Origin: Paralithodes platypus
Lineage: Eukaryota > Arthropoda > Malacostraca > Decapoda > Lithodidae
Length of the DNA stretch: 64,000 nucleotides
Assembly (NCBI GenBank): GCA_032716605.1
Contig: CM064573.1
Span: forward strand, 8,668,440 to 8,732,439
Direction: 5' to 3'
Position numbers and translations under genes: made by a program. Shown piece by piece: positions 45,185 to 55,589 of this stretch. The notes beneath the pieces were generated by a model that saw only the letters and a program-made list of their open reading frames with translations, searched no databases and was not told the DNA's origin. Within the stretch, counting starts at the first letter, position 1. Each line of letters begins with the position of its first letter.

Positions 45185-45430
45185 TGGTTCTGCTTTCCTC
45201 CTTCGGAATCTTGTAGAACATGACTAAGTAAGAAGACAAAGTGTTTTTCTTCTATAGTGAATAAGTACGAGTTGTTTGTACTGAATGAGTCTGGTTCTGC
45301 TTTCCTCCTTCGGAATCTCCAAAAGGAATAAGTGGGGTGGGGGGGGGGGAATGTAGAACATGACTAAGTATACGAAGACAAAGGGTTTTCTTCTATAGTG
45401 AATAAGTAAGAGTTGTACGTACTGAATGAG
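45185..45430. repeat. Tandem duplication of ~110-130 bp
   Basis: GTCTGGTTCTGCTTTCCTCC at 45182 recurs at 45290. Both copies continue through TAGAACATGACTAAGTA, TTTTCTTCTATAGTGAATAA and GTACTGAATGAG. The second has a G-rich insert. Confidence 0.85.
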
Positions 45431-45744
45431 TATGAACAAATAGTTCATTTTTATACCAATGCAAGCAAAAAATGCTCTTGCTAATTTTTGCACAGCTTCA
45501 GGAGCATTATAGTATGGAAATGTTTTATGACATTAAAGCATCCTTTCATATATATTTTTACATCTTGTTCTCCTCAACACATTTTAAGTTATGACTATTC
45601 TTCCATCTTTCCTTCCTTATGAGGCTTCCCAGTATACCCACCTCTTCTTTTCCTAATAAATTTTACCCGGTGTCAGCCTATCTGTTAATTGGTTCTCTCT
45701 GTATACGTTGAGCATCTGATGTCCCACCTCCGGTCGTGATATTC

Positions 45745-46275
45745 TAGGCTCTTCGTCATTGACGGAGAGAACCAATACTAAATTATGGGTTTGACAACCC
45801 GAAGGGAAGGAAAGAAAACCTTCTATTTAGTAGTGGTTCCGTAGTCAATGACGCCAAGGTTCCCACCCACCTTCCCCTTCCCATGCACATGACCAACTTG
45901 ATATAACATTTGAGGCAGATAAACACGCTAGAGAATCTGGCATCACGTGCAAGGGAAGCATTACGACAGCACAGCTGGAGGGCTGAGGCACCGGGAGAAT
46001 TTAAATGATAGATTCTTCGTTTAAATTTTATTTCTAGTGGTATCCATTTTTCAATGATGAGCCCTTGGTAAGATTTAATGGGTATTAACCAAGGATTGTT
46101 TTTATGCTATATACGCAACGGTTGTGATAAGAACTCCGGGTTTTTCCCGAACGGGTCCCGGAATCTCAACCTATATATACCGGTACGGTAGTATAGGCTC
46201 TTCGTCAATGACTACGGAACCACTACTAAATAGAAGGTTTTCCTTCCTTCCCTTCGGGTTGTCAAACCCATAATG
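45745..46275. repeat. DIRS-type inverted repeats / internal complementary region candidate
   Basis: 45782-45856 (GGGTTTGACAACCCGAAGGG to GTTCCGTAGTCAATGACG) is the near-perfect reverse complement of 46196-46273. A third, direct copy of part of it (GGCTCTTCGTCATTGACG then ACCAATACTAAAT) is at 45749-45784. Sequences complementary to element ends, repeated near the 3' end, are the hallmark of DIRS. Confidence 0.65.
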
Positions 46276-46469
46276 ATGCTCTCTACATTCAGTGAAGTTC
46301 GTTAGCTAATATATTTTTTCAGGTCAAATGTTTAACTTCATTAAAATATGAATTTGTATTAAAGTTTTACACTGAAATGATTCAACCGTCATGTGTCAGG
46401 CCACCTCAAAGGAAGAATGATGCCAGATACCAATTCATTACTGTATTTACATTATTACATTTCATTACA

Positions 46470-46590
46470 TTTCAGGTAATCATGATTGTAATCATGATTA
46501 CAAAGCTTGTAATCATAATCGTAATCTTAAAATTCGGCTGTAATCGTAATCAATTCCACTGCTCATGTAATCACCGCATCCCTTCCTTCC
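46470..46590. repeat. TAATC-rich cluster
   Basis: At least eight TAATC/GATTA motifs in about 100 bases (GTAATCATGATTGTAATC, GTAATCATAATCGTAATC). Could be a decayed repeat or a homotypic protein-binding cluster. Confidence 0.6.
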
Positions 46591-46709
46591 ATGCCTCTCT
46601 GATTTTGTTTTCTGTGTAAACAGTCATGCCACTGTCATTATTTATGCATCTTACACCCATGACGTCCTGGCTACAGTCCCTCACATTCTTAGCTAATTTA
46701 TAAACTCCA

Positions 46710-47550
46710 TTTATTAGTGCTGCAAACTTGTTCTATTACGCTATCCTGTATGGTTTTCTTTGCCCTGTAGACCTCTCTTCTAGCATTACGTTTGGCGGAC
46801 AGGTATTCTTCCTTGCTGCCACCTTCCTTCCATACTTTGAAACATCTCTTCTTCTCTCTGACTGCAGCTTCGACATCGTTGTTCCACCACCAGGAGAACT
46901 TATGTCTGGGTGGCCCCTTTGTTTTGCCACAGACTTTGTCTGTGGTATCGAGGAGGCTGCGCTCTATAAAGTTCCATTTGCTATCAACATCATCTGGCCT
47001 AACACCCATTCTCCTTTCGATTTCCATTATTTTGTTGTGGAATCTGTCTCTGTACAGTACAGTACTCCTCTTTTTCCAACAACCATACTTTCCTTTTTGG
47101 CAAATGAACTTTCTTTCTAACAGGAACTCTACCTAGGCACATGTCACACACTAGGAGCTTGTGTTGGGGGATGCATTCTTCACCTGGTATGATCGCATTC
47201 TTCACCTGGTATGATCTTAGTGTCTCTAACCCATTTCCTGTCAGATTGCTGATAAGGAAGTAGTCTATCTGGCTACTGGAGCCACCTGATTCATATGTTA
47301 TCAGATGGCTCATCCTCTTCCTAAACATAGTATTACACACCACCATCCCTGTGGCTGTACAGTGCTCCAGTATGTATTCGCCTCCCAGGTTCCTTCGGCC
47401 ATAACCCTGTCTTCCGTGCGCGCCCTCATAATCCGTCGGCACCTGCCCCGACATGTCCATTCAAGTCTCCTCCCACAATTACTACCTCCCCTTCCTTGCA
47501 TCCGACAACCACCCCTAGTAATTAATTCCAGAACCTTTCTTTGACATCCC
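46710..47550 (-). pseudogene. Zinc-finger RTE clade, endonuclease fragment
   Basis: Minus-strand frames give YGRRNLGGEYILEHC, VVCNTMFRKRMSHLITYESG, SSQIDYFLISN and EECIPQHKLLVCDM, then FSWWWNNDVEAAVREKKRCF. These follow the 55558-56238 and 54263-55018 pieces of the longer copy but are clearly diverged. It breaks off near 46720 before the RT. A GGGDLNGHVG-type motif is recognisable out of frame near 47460. Confidence 0.8.
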
Positions 47551-47693
47551 CATGGTAATCGGATGAATCTCCTAAGATTTCCAAATTAATGGAACGAAAC
47601 AGGGGAGATTAAAAATATCCCTCCATCGGACCAAATAGGGTTAAAGCAAGGAATGCCTGCACTGACCCGTTTTCTTCTATGTTCCAGTATCCG

Positions 47694-47759
47694 CGTGCAG
47701 TGCCAGGGAAACAAGCCCAGATGTCTGCGGAAAGATCAAAGAGAAAGGAGATGGAAGGT
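47694..47759 (+). other. Possible small exon, very weak
   Basis: A pyrimidine-rich acceptor (TTCTTCTATGTTCCAG) precedes about 66 open bases ending GAAG|GTATGT. A diverged version of CAGATGTCTGC and its flank recurs near 48855, so this may be repeat sequence. No family recognised. Confidence 0.2.
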
Positions 47760-48080
47760 ATGTCCATGTGTAGGATTAATTGTTTTGGAGGGTTTTGATT
47801 GATGCAACCATTTTCGAGCTATGTATTTTTAGTATGCCTTAAGTTCTTCTCCAGATCCCCTTCATACTAATAAAATGCCCACCCAGACTCCTTCAACCTA
47901 AATTAATAAAATGCCCACCCAGACTCCTTCAACCTAAATTTGTAAGTTTTTCCATTAAAAAAAAATGTCCCTGCCAAAGGCCAATTTTTCTAATTCACAG
48001 ACTCACTATCACTCATCCAGAAAAAAAATGACACCTGAATGGAGTGAAGCGTATTATAATTACCATACTTTTGAGGTTAG

Positions 48081-48620
48081 GTTGTTATTGTTGTTGCTGT
48101 TCCCCAGGCTGCCTGGCCGAACAGCCCCAAAGCCCCGAGCAAGGCCAAGGCCTTAACCGAGTGCCCCCACAGAACCCTCCCTGCCTACCACAATAAAGCC
48201 TGGGTGACCTAAGCCACTCCATGGCGGGGAGCTTAGGAGGGTGCGGAAACGCCCGGGAAACCAAAGCCCCACCCAGGGCCCTGTGCCCCTCAGCAATTAT
48301 GAAGAGAAAGTTGAGGGGCAAAGGAAAAATGTGACGGTTTGGCTTGCAATCTGCCAACCTCTAGGTTGGCAGATTGGAAGGTCAATCCACGGAAGAGATG
48401 CCGTCACTTGAGATCTAGAAAATATATAAGTAAAAGGAACAGTCAGAGTAAGATATGGGTATGGCAGAGATCGCTCAGTTCTCACTCTGATAGACCACCC
48501 CATCACCACATGACTAGAACCCAATCCTCTCAGCATCAGCTAGGAAAGGCCCTAGAAAGCCACCTTTGGCGAGGGGATAGCTCCCCTATTTCAACCTCTT
48601 TCGGGGTTTGGCACCCGCCC
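48081..48620 (-). mobile_element. SINE family S2, full-length copy
   Basis: 540 bases between TGAGGTTAG at 48072-48080 and 48621-48629 (target duplication). In minus orientation it begins GGCGGGTGCC, has a structured GC-rich start, and ends GGGGAACAGC followed by an AAC-rich tail. No long frame. It matches 53067-53577. Confidence 0.85.
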
Positions 48621-48627
48621 TGAGGTT

Positions 48628-48686
48628 AGATAGTGTAGTTAGTATTGGTCGAGGTTAGGTTTTAACCAATACTAACTACACTATCT
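48628..48686. repeat. 22-bp perfect inverted repeat
   Basis: AGATAGTGTAGTTAGTATTG (plus GT) at 48628-48649 is inverted at 48665-48686 with a 15-base loop. It overlaps the right target duplication of the S2 insertion. Confidence 0.9.
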
Positions 48687-48699
48687 GGTTCGACATCCT

Positions 48700-49009
48700 G
48701 GGGGTTATTATGATATATGTGCTTGAGTTCATACATACGTACATTATATTTTGATTGATTTGGCCATTTTTAAGCCATTTATTTTTTAGTTTGCCCCCTA
48801 GACTATTAAATTTTTTTATCAGACTTTCTTCAAACTGACAACAAAACCTGGGTCAGATGTCTGCCGAAGTATCTAAAAAAAAAAAAAAAAAAAAACGGTG
48901 GAAGGTTTATTTATGATGATATGCATCTGTTAGTACAGTTCAGATTTACTATATCTTGTTTATTATAAGTAAGCCAGAAATTTCTACCCCATCCTCTCAT
49001 TTTTTAAAC
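48700..49009. other. Noncoding stretch with a poly(A) run
   Basis: AT-rich, with a run of about 21 A at 48875-48895. It shares short diverged segments with 47770-47850. No gene seen. Confidence 0.5.
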
Positions 49010-49175
49010 CTATCTATCTATATGCTCAGGCCCAATCCCCACTTTTCCTATTTTTATTTTTTATGTTCTATTTAATTCTATTTTATTTTTATTTTTTTAT
49101 TGCCTCAAGACAGAGCAAGAACAGGGAAAACATAAAACAACGAACAAACACAGACAAAACACAAATTCACACACA
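49010..49175 (-). mobile_element. RTE 3'-end fragment with GATA tail
   Basis: Reverse complement of the 3' UTR at about 25985-26135: CTATCTATATGCTCAGGCCC, AATCCCCA, GCAAGAACAGGGAAAACATA. A 5'-truncated insertion of about 160 bases. Confidence 0.7.
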
Positions 49176-49224
49176 TTTTTAAACCTGAATAAAACTATCC
49201 AGATCAAACTTACCCAACTTACCT

Positions 49225-49618
49225 AACCTAAGTTGACCACTTCCTCGCGGCGCCGATTTCCGCCTAGTAGCTTATGTGGCCTGGGAGCGAGGCAAGCTAT
49301 TGCAGGCAGCGCGGGAGGGCCTCGTCCGGAGCCCACAGAGTCTGGTCCCATACTGGTGTACAAGATATCCTTGTCTCACACCATTGCAGCATTATACAGT
49401 GAAAACAGCTCAAAAACGCTTATTTTGGCCGTCATATGCAAGATCGTTGCAAGGCAACCAGACGTCGTACAGAGATGATTCAGGTGTCATTGGAAAGCTG
49501 TATTACAGTACTGTACTTTCACGGATATATAATTGTATTATGCTCTGGCTCTTCCTTATGCATGAAAATGAGCAGGGAAAGAAATTAAAGGCCAAATTAC
49601 CCGCTCCACAGGGGTTAA
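49225..49618. mobile_element. TTAA-type element, family B copy 4 (degenerate)
   Basis: The core GTGTCATTGGAAAGCT and CTTATGCATGAAAATGA matches the reverse complement of the B copies in the gypsy element. Right end GGGGTTAA at 49611-49618. The left end is eroded. Confidence 0.6.
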
Positions 49619-50358
49619 ACACTTTATTTATTTTGAAGATATGTGTACACTTAACCCTTTCAGTGCGGGCTTTCGCTAAGAAAGGGTGTCATGGTACACC
49701 CTCTGCTACTTTGCTGCGTTCGGAGGATATGCTCCTTGTCCTCCGTCGCCATGTGTATGACGCTTGGCGAGTTGAGTGGAGAGCGCAACCATTAACTGGC
49801 CACCTTCGCTCCATTAACCCGGGAACTGCGGGGAGACTCTTAAGAGTTCCCCCGGCGGACTGCGGGAAGACTCTTAAGAGTAAGGGCAACAAAAAATCCA
49901 TTTAAAACGCCCCCAAAAAAAAAAAAAAAAAAAAAAATTGTTTGCCCCTGGGCCATGCCAAATATCACTCCTCCACCTCCCCTCCTTCCCCACTTTCCTC
50001 CCCTCCTTCAGTTATCACCTATTTTCCCTGTTATTCCCTTATTCTGTGGTTTATTTTCGTGCTAACATTAGCGAGTTGGTAGCAGGGCGTTGTCATCACT
50101 GTTACCAAGCGTGGGAAAGAGCGAGAGAGAGACTATTGCGGAACAGTGTCTCTCCAGACAAGGGGAGGGGTGGAGGGCAGGGAGGTTGCCTCAGCCATAC
50201 ATTATGTAACTCCCAGCCTGTATCGCCGATTTTGACCATCCAAACACTGTTTCCACTTGTTTTATTGTTGTAACAGGTTAATACCTTTATAATCAACCTA
50301 TAATAGGCGCATATGGATAAGTATTAATGCTATTTATGGTAAAATAACGATGTTAGTG
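49619..50358. mobile_element. TTAA-type family C copy 2, nested with another TTAACCC end
   Basis: TTAACCCGGGAACTGCGGG at 49815 followed by AGACTCTTAAGAG matches the reverse complement of the family C right end at 52040-52085. Homology runs to about 50358 (GGCGCATATGGATAAGTATT at 50306). A separate TTAACCCTTTCAGTGCGGG start is at 49652. A poly(A) of about 24 bases lies at 49914-49937. Confidence 0.62.
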
Positions 50359-50359
50359 A

Positions 50360-50840
50360 TGGGAACAGCTCAAATACATCAGCACAGGAGTGTGGTGTCT
50401 CATACCCCCCATGTGCACTTCAGAGGTTAAGGATGACATACACTTGTGGCCCTGTTCAATTAATGGATCATGCGCAGACCAATCCCTATTAACTAGATTA
50501 CGTTTAGGCCACACACGCCTCACACATGGTTACCTGATGTCCACGCCTCGTGGTCAACCACCTGAATGCCAACATTGCCATACATCATTGACTGTTTTTC
50601 ACTTTCTTTGTATTTGTCCCGCCTATGCATCTGAAAGACGGCGATTCTTACTGAACACCTCATTACATGACATCCTCTCTGACTCAGACTCTTTCAATTT
50701 CACCCCTATTCGTCACTTCCTGAGAGCTATAAATTTATACAATGACATATAACTACTGACATATATGTAACTTAAAACTCTATACCACCTCCTCCAACAC
50801 TAGCCTTGAGAAGGCCTAGGCCCAGTGGGCTAGTATAAAA
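50360..50840 (+). pseudogene. I-type retrotransposon 3' end (zinc-knuckle tail)
   Basis: The frame at 50390-50752 contains LTRLRLGHTRLTHGYLMS, PECQHCHTSLTVFHFLCICP and RRRFLL, the CCHC-like tail that follows RNase H in I-type ORF2 proteins (same as 63750-64000). A noncoding 3' end with GGCCTAGGCCCAGTGGGC follows to about 50840. Everything upstream is missing. Confidence 0.75.
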
Positions 50841-50869
50841 TAAAAGCATCATCAACAACAATCAGTGCG

Positions 50870-51194
50870 GGCTTATTTCTGCTATAATTGGGCTCATTAA
50901 GGCACTCCTGATTGCTAAAGCAGTTCCTGAATGAATTAAAAGTTTGCAGCAAAAACTAGAAGATAACTTGAAAATGACACCGGAACGAGCTTCGTAGCAT
51001 GCAGGGTTCACCCACAGAGCTACCACAGACATTGGCAATATTCGCTAATTATTATTTATTTTTTTTCTATGTGACTGAGGGCTACAAAAGGCAGAACTGC
51101 CTCTAGCGAGTGCCTCCCCCAGAGTTGAAAGAATGACAGGGCCAAAATCAAGGGACGTTCGAGCTAGAATGCCTGGACACACAGAGTTTGAAGC
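50870..51194. other. Noncoding stretch
   Basis: No recognised gene. CAGTGCGGGCTT near 50868 matches the TTAACCC-type start at 49661. The later part may be 3' UTR of the family X RT copy to its right. Confidence 0.4.
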
Positions 51195-52152
51195 AATTTA
51201 AGTCATAGGAAGAGGGAAAGACCAATTCTGAGAGAGAGAGTTCCAGAGCTTAGCAGCTGAATAGAAGAAAGTCTGAGAATAGCGTTTCACTCTTGGGTTG
51301 GAGAGTTGCACAGCGTAGGGGTGGGATTGTATTGCAAGACAGGTACTACGTACCCTATGTAGAGGTGGTATACACTGGGAAAGTTCTGAGGAACACTGAT
51401 TATTGTAGCGATAGAATAGCAAGAGAGATGCAACATTGCGGCGAAGAGAGAGAGATTGCAGAGAGTTGGTGAGTGGACAGGAGTTAACTCGGCAGCTGAG
51501 CAGCTATGGTATTTGAATGTGTCCGCGGTGCGAAGGTAGTGTGATTCATTCCTCACTAAAATTGTTAATTTACCATATATATAATTAATACTTATCCATA
51601 TGCGCCTATTTTACTTTTAATATGAACATGGGAAAGCAATAAAACAAGTGGTAACAGCAATTGGCTGGTGAAAATTGTATATTTTATCCCCGCGGTCGTA
51701 ATCTGGCCTGGAGCAGTGAGAGACTAACACCCTCACTCTCTCGTGTCTTGCGTGGCACTGAGAGACCAGGGGAGCTTTCAGACTGGCTTGGAGGGTCGGA
51801 GTTACACGCCTCCCTCTCTCCCACCCGTCCTACCACGAAAATACTTGATCAATATCGGGAATAATAGAGAAAATACCTGATAATTGAGGAGGGTGTGGAT
51901 ACATGTGTAGGAGTGGTAGCCAGTAATGGAGGGAAATTATCTCGCCTAAACACACATTGCTTTTTTTTTTAGTGCCACTGGGGTGTTTTAAATGTTTTTT
52001 TTTTAGGCGTAGGATCTTAAGAGTCTTCCCGCAGCCGCCCAGTAGGATCTCTTAATTAAGAGTCTTCCCGCAGCTACCGGGTTAATGATACGAAAGTCTT
52101 TGCTTTCTACTTTGTCTAGGAGTGCGGTGTGAGAGGAACCTCCCCACACATA
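51195..52152 (-). pseudogene. Non-LTR RT family X, C-terminal part, split by a TTAA element
   Basis: Minus strand: HVWGGSSHTALLDKVE and FRIINS (52150-52085), then the insert 51484-52085, then SRPLTNSLQSLSLRRNV near 51450, LFYRYNNQCSSELSQCIPP, and RYSQTFFYSAAKLWNSL to a stop near 51198. This is the post-palm region of an arthropod non-LTR ORF2. Removing the insert with one TTAA restores the frame, and the uninterrupted site exists at 12790-12800. Confidence 0.78.
51484..52085. mobile_element. TTAA-flanked element, family C copy 1 (complete)
   Basis: 602 bases between TTAA at 51484-51487 and 52082-52085, with ends TTAACTCGGCAGCTG and, reversed, TTAACCCGGTAGCTGCGGG. Duplicated AGAGTCTTCCCGCAG motifs lie at the right end. 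No frame with a transposase motif. Confidence 0.87.
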
Positions 52153-53066
52153 CATACATACACACATACATCAAATTTTAAGACGGAGTGCTCCACACAT
52201 ACGTGCAGTTTCAGTCTCTTGTCCTAATGGCGGCGTTCCAGGCAACCCTGTTAAGGGCTGCTTCACTTGTCAAGTTTTTGGGTTTGAGATCGGCACGTAT
52301 AGTCCGATCCCAGGTCTTCCTCGGTCCACCCCTTGGTGCAGCTCCCTCCACAATCACAGACCTGCATTTTTTCACCCTATTTTGTTCATCCATTCTCTCC
52401 ACATATCCATACCATCCCAGTCTACTTGTACGCATCACCTCGCTAATACTCTTTATACCTAAACGTCTCCTCAGCTCAACATTTGTTATTTTATCCTGTA
52501 GCCTGGCCCCACACATCCATCTCACCATTCTCATCTCATTACGTTCCATTCTGTTGACTTCCTCTATTTTAACGGCCCATGTTTCTGAGCCATACGTCAT
52601 TGCACTTCTAACACATGAGGCATACACCTTTCCTTTCAGGGGGAGAGGCAATCTTTTCATGGTCAGGATTGGCAGCAGTTCTCTGAACTTCCCCAGCCAC
52701 ATCTAATTCTAGCGACAGTGGCAGCCTCGGCCCCACCACCAGCAGAGATGGTATCTCCTAGGTAACAAAACTTGTTCACCAGCTCCAAAGACTCATTTCC
52801 AAAATTCACAGCCACAGGATCATCACTTAACACAAGCTCGCCTTTGCACACTACGCACTCAAATTTCTCTATTTCTGACTTATCCTTCGGCAGGGGTCCC
52901 TTTATTCTACTACAGCGCTTATTCCCATGGTGCACCCAGCGTCGACAGATTCTACATTGAATCGCGTTAATGCCCACACCCTTTCCACACACTGCACATA
53001 TGGGTATGTACCGCTCTTTTCCAAATTGCCTCGTCTCAATCTACAATGCATAACCTTGGTTTTGTT

Positions 53067-53577
53067 GTTGTTCCCCAAGCTGCCTGGCCGAACAGCCCCA
53101 AGGCCCCGAGCAATTCCAAGGCCATAACCGAGTGCCGCCACAGAACCCTCCCCGCCGACCACAATAAAGCCTGGGTGACCGAAGCCACTCCATGGCAGGG
53201 AGCTAAGGAGGGTGCGGAAACGCCCGGGAAACCAAAGCCCCACCCAGGGCCCTGTGCCCCTCAGCAATTATGAAGAGAAAGTTGAGGGGCAAGGGAAAAA
53301 TGTGACGCTTTGGCTTCCAATCTTGGTAGATTGGGAGGTCAATCCACGGAAGAGACGCCGTCACTTGAGATCTAGAAAATATATAAGTTAAAGGAACAGT
53401 CAGAGTAAGCTATGGGTATGGCAGAGATTGCTCAGCTCTCACTCTGATAGACCAGCCCATCACCACATGACTAGAACCCAATCCTCTCGGCATCAGCTAG
53501 GAAAGGCCCTAGAAAGCCGCCTTTGGCGGGGGGATAGCTCCCCTATTTCAACCCCTTTCGGGGTTGGGCACCCGCCA
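53067..53577 (-). mobile_element. SINE family S2, full-length copy in RTE-2
   Basis: 511 bases flanked by TTGGTTTTGTT at 53056-53066 and 53578-53588 (11-base target duplication). The minus orientation begins (T)GGCGGGTGCC and ends CTTGGGGAACAACAAC. It splits the RTE coding sequence right after the NINKT codons. Its 5' 70 bases can form an HDV-ribozyme-like double pseudoknot. Confidence 0.9.
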
Positions 53578-55094
53578 TTGGTTTTGTTAATATTGACTCT
53601 TAAACCCTTGCTCGCCATGCCCTCTCTCCATTCTCTGAATTTGGCCTCAGCATCTTGCATACTGTCAGCTATTAGGACTAAATCGTCTGCATAAAACAGT
53701 TCCAACGGGAGTCCGCCTCTAAAAACTCTAGACAGTGCCTCCAGGACCATAATAAAGAGGAGGGGGCTTAACACTGAACCCTGATGGACTCCAACACGGG
53801 CTGCGAACTCATCACTCAGTACACCCTCACCACACTTCGCGAATCCTCATACATCTTCATTATCACACGCACCAGCCACTCTTCCACATAAGTTTCCTCA
53901 TAGCCCACTGCACATCTCTAAGCACCCTGTCAAAGGCCTTCTCCAGGTCTACAAACACAAAGTAAAGATCCCTGCCTTTTAGTAAGTATCTTTCCTGTAT
54001 CTGCCTGACTATAAAGATAGCATCGGTTGTACCCCGTCCTGGCATAAAACCAAACTGCATATCATCAATGGAGATGCTTTGCCTGATCAAACCCTCAAAG
54101 ACTCTCACAGACCTTCATGATTTGGTCAAGCATTTTCAGGCCCCTATAATTTCCTCTATCTAGCGCATCCCCTTTTCCTTTGTAATTATTTACTATTACA
54201 CTTTTGAGCCAATCCTCTGGGATTTTCTCATCTTTAATAATGGTGTTTGTCAATTCAGTGACTTAGTTGACACCAGTCTCCCCTGAGGCTTTTATCATCT
54301 CAGCGACAGTGTCAGAGCACCCTGGAGCTTTACCGTCCTTCATTTTATTGATTGCGTCGCTCACTACAGCTGGTGCTATCAAAGGAGGGGGTCCAGATAT
54401 TGGTTTTTCGATAATAAGCTGTTCCTTATCCCATTCAAACTCTACATTTAGCAATCGTTCATAGTGTGCCTTCCATGCTTCTTTGATTTCATTTTCTGCA
54501 TACACAATCTTCCCATTATCGTTTCTAACACACTGTTCACCTATAATATCCCTACTGTAATTTTTAACTCGCCTAGCTAGGTTGAAGATCCCATTGGGAT
54601 TGTCAGTGTTACACACTTGTTCGAGGACCAGGTCCTTAATGCCTTTTTTAGCATTGTAAATAACTTTTTTGGCAGTTCGTTTAGCTGCCTGGTATTCCTC
54701 CTTGCTGCCTCCCTTCTTCCATTCTTTGAAGCATCTCCTTTTCTCTTTCACAGCATGTTCTACCACCAGGAGGTCTTATTCCTGGGATGACCCTTTGTTT
54801 TCCCACAGACTTTGTCAATGCATTTGGCTAAGGCTATGCTTACGAAAATTCCATTGACTATCTACATCGTTAGGCCTAGCTTCCTTATTTCTATTAATTT
54901 CCTCCAGTTCACTATGAAACCTATCCCTAACTTCCTTGTTCTTCAGCAGCCACACTTTCCTTTTGGGTATGTATACCTTCTTGCGCTTAGGATCTCTGTA
55001 TAAGCTCATGTCACACACAAGTAGCTTATGCTGGGGGATACATTCTTCGCTCGGAATGACCTTTACATCCCGAACCAGTTTTCAGTCTTTCCTG

Positions 55095-55589
55095 TTAACC
55101 CTTCCTCCCCGGGCTGTCTTAGCTAATGACTGTCGCCCCTACCCGGGCGATATGGCCGATATGGCCGAAAAACGTCTAGGCCTAGGCTACCGTATTTATG
55201 TTTATTTTCACTGCTAGAACTTTCCCACTCATCTATAATCGTAGTGCGGTTTTCAATCTGTATTTTGGCATTGAGTAGAGCTCTGTAAGTCAACTGGTTC
55301 AGTTGTGATGACGATTTCAGTGGAGCCAATATTGCAGAGATGTTGCCAATATGGGGGCTTTTTAGACACTAATTTCGTCATGACGTCAGAACAATAACAT
55401 TGAGGAGTCTTCTCCTTCTTGTTTTCGGAGGTGCGGTGACGAACGCTTGCTGTTGACATACGTCGTACGCACAGCGTTCGGACCAAGCTTAATTAGGCTA
55501 TTAAGCTCATGCCTTAGATAAGGCATACCGGGTAGCGGCCCTTCTTTCGTGCTGTCCTTACCTAAGGCAGCCCGGGTAGGAAGGGTTAA
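55095..55589. mobile_element. TTAA-flanked element, family A copy 4
   Basis: Bounded by TTAA at 55095-55098 and 55586-55589. Ends TTAACCCTTCCTCCCCGGGC and, reversed, TTAACCCTTCCTACCCGGGC, nearly perfect. It interrupts the RTE endonuclease after IDYFLV. Confidence 0.9.

Larger units (their letters stand above)
41514..46280 (+). mobile_element. DIRS-like tyrosine-recombinase retroelement, degenerate
   Basis: Plus-strand order is gag-like, RT, RNase H-type region, tyrosine recombinase, then inverted repeats, as in DIRS elements, which integrate by recombinase rather than by DDE integrase or endonuclease. Frames are broken throughout. A family A TTAA element sits in the recombinase gene. The left inverted terminal repeat was not found, so the 5' end is probably lost where the CR1 copy ends. 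Confidence 0.8.

Noticed and set aside
49276..49905. 209-codon plus-strand frame
   Set aside because: It runs across two degenerate TTAA elements and their junction and has no recognised motif.
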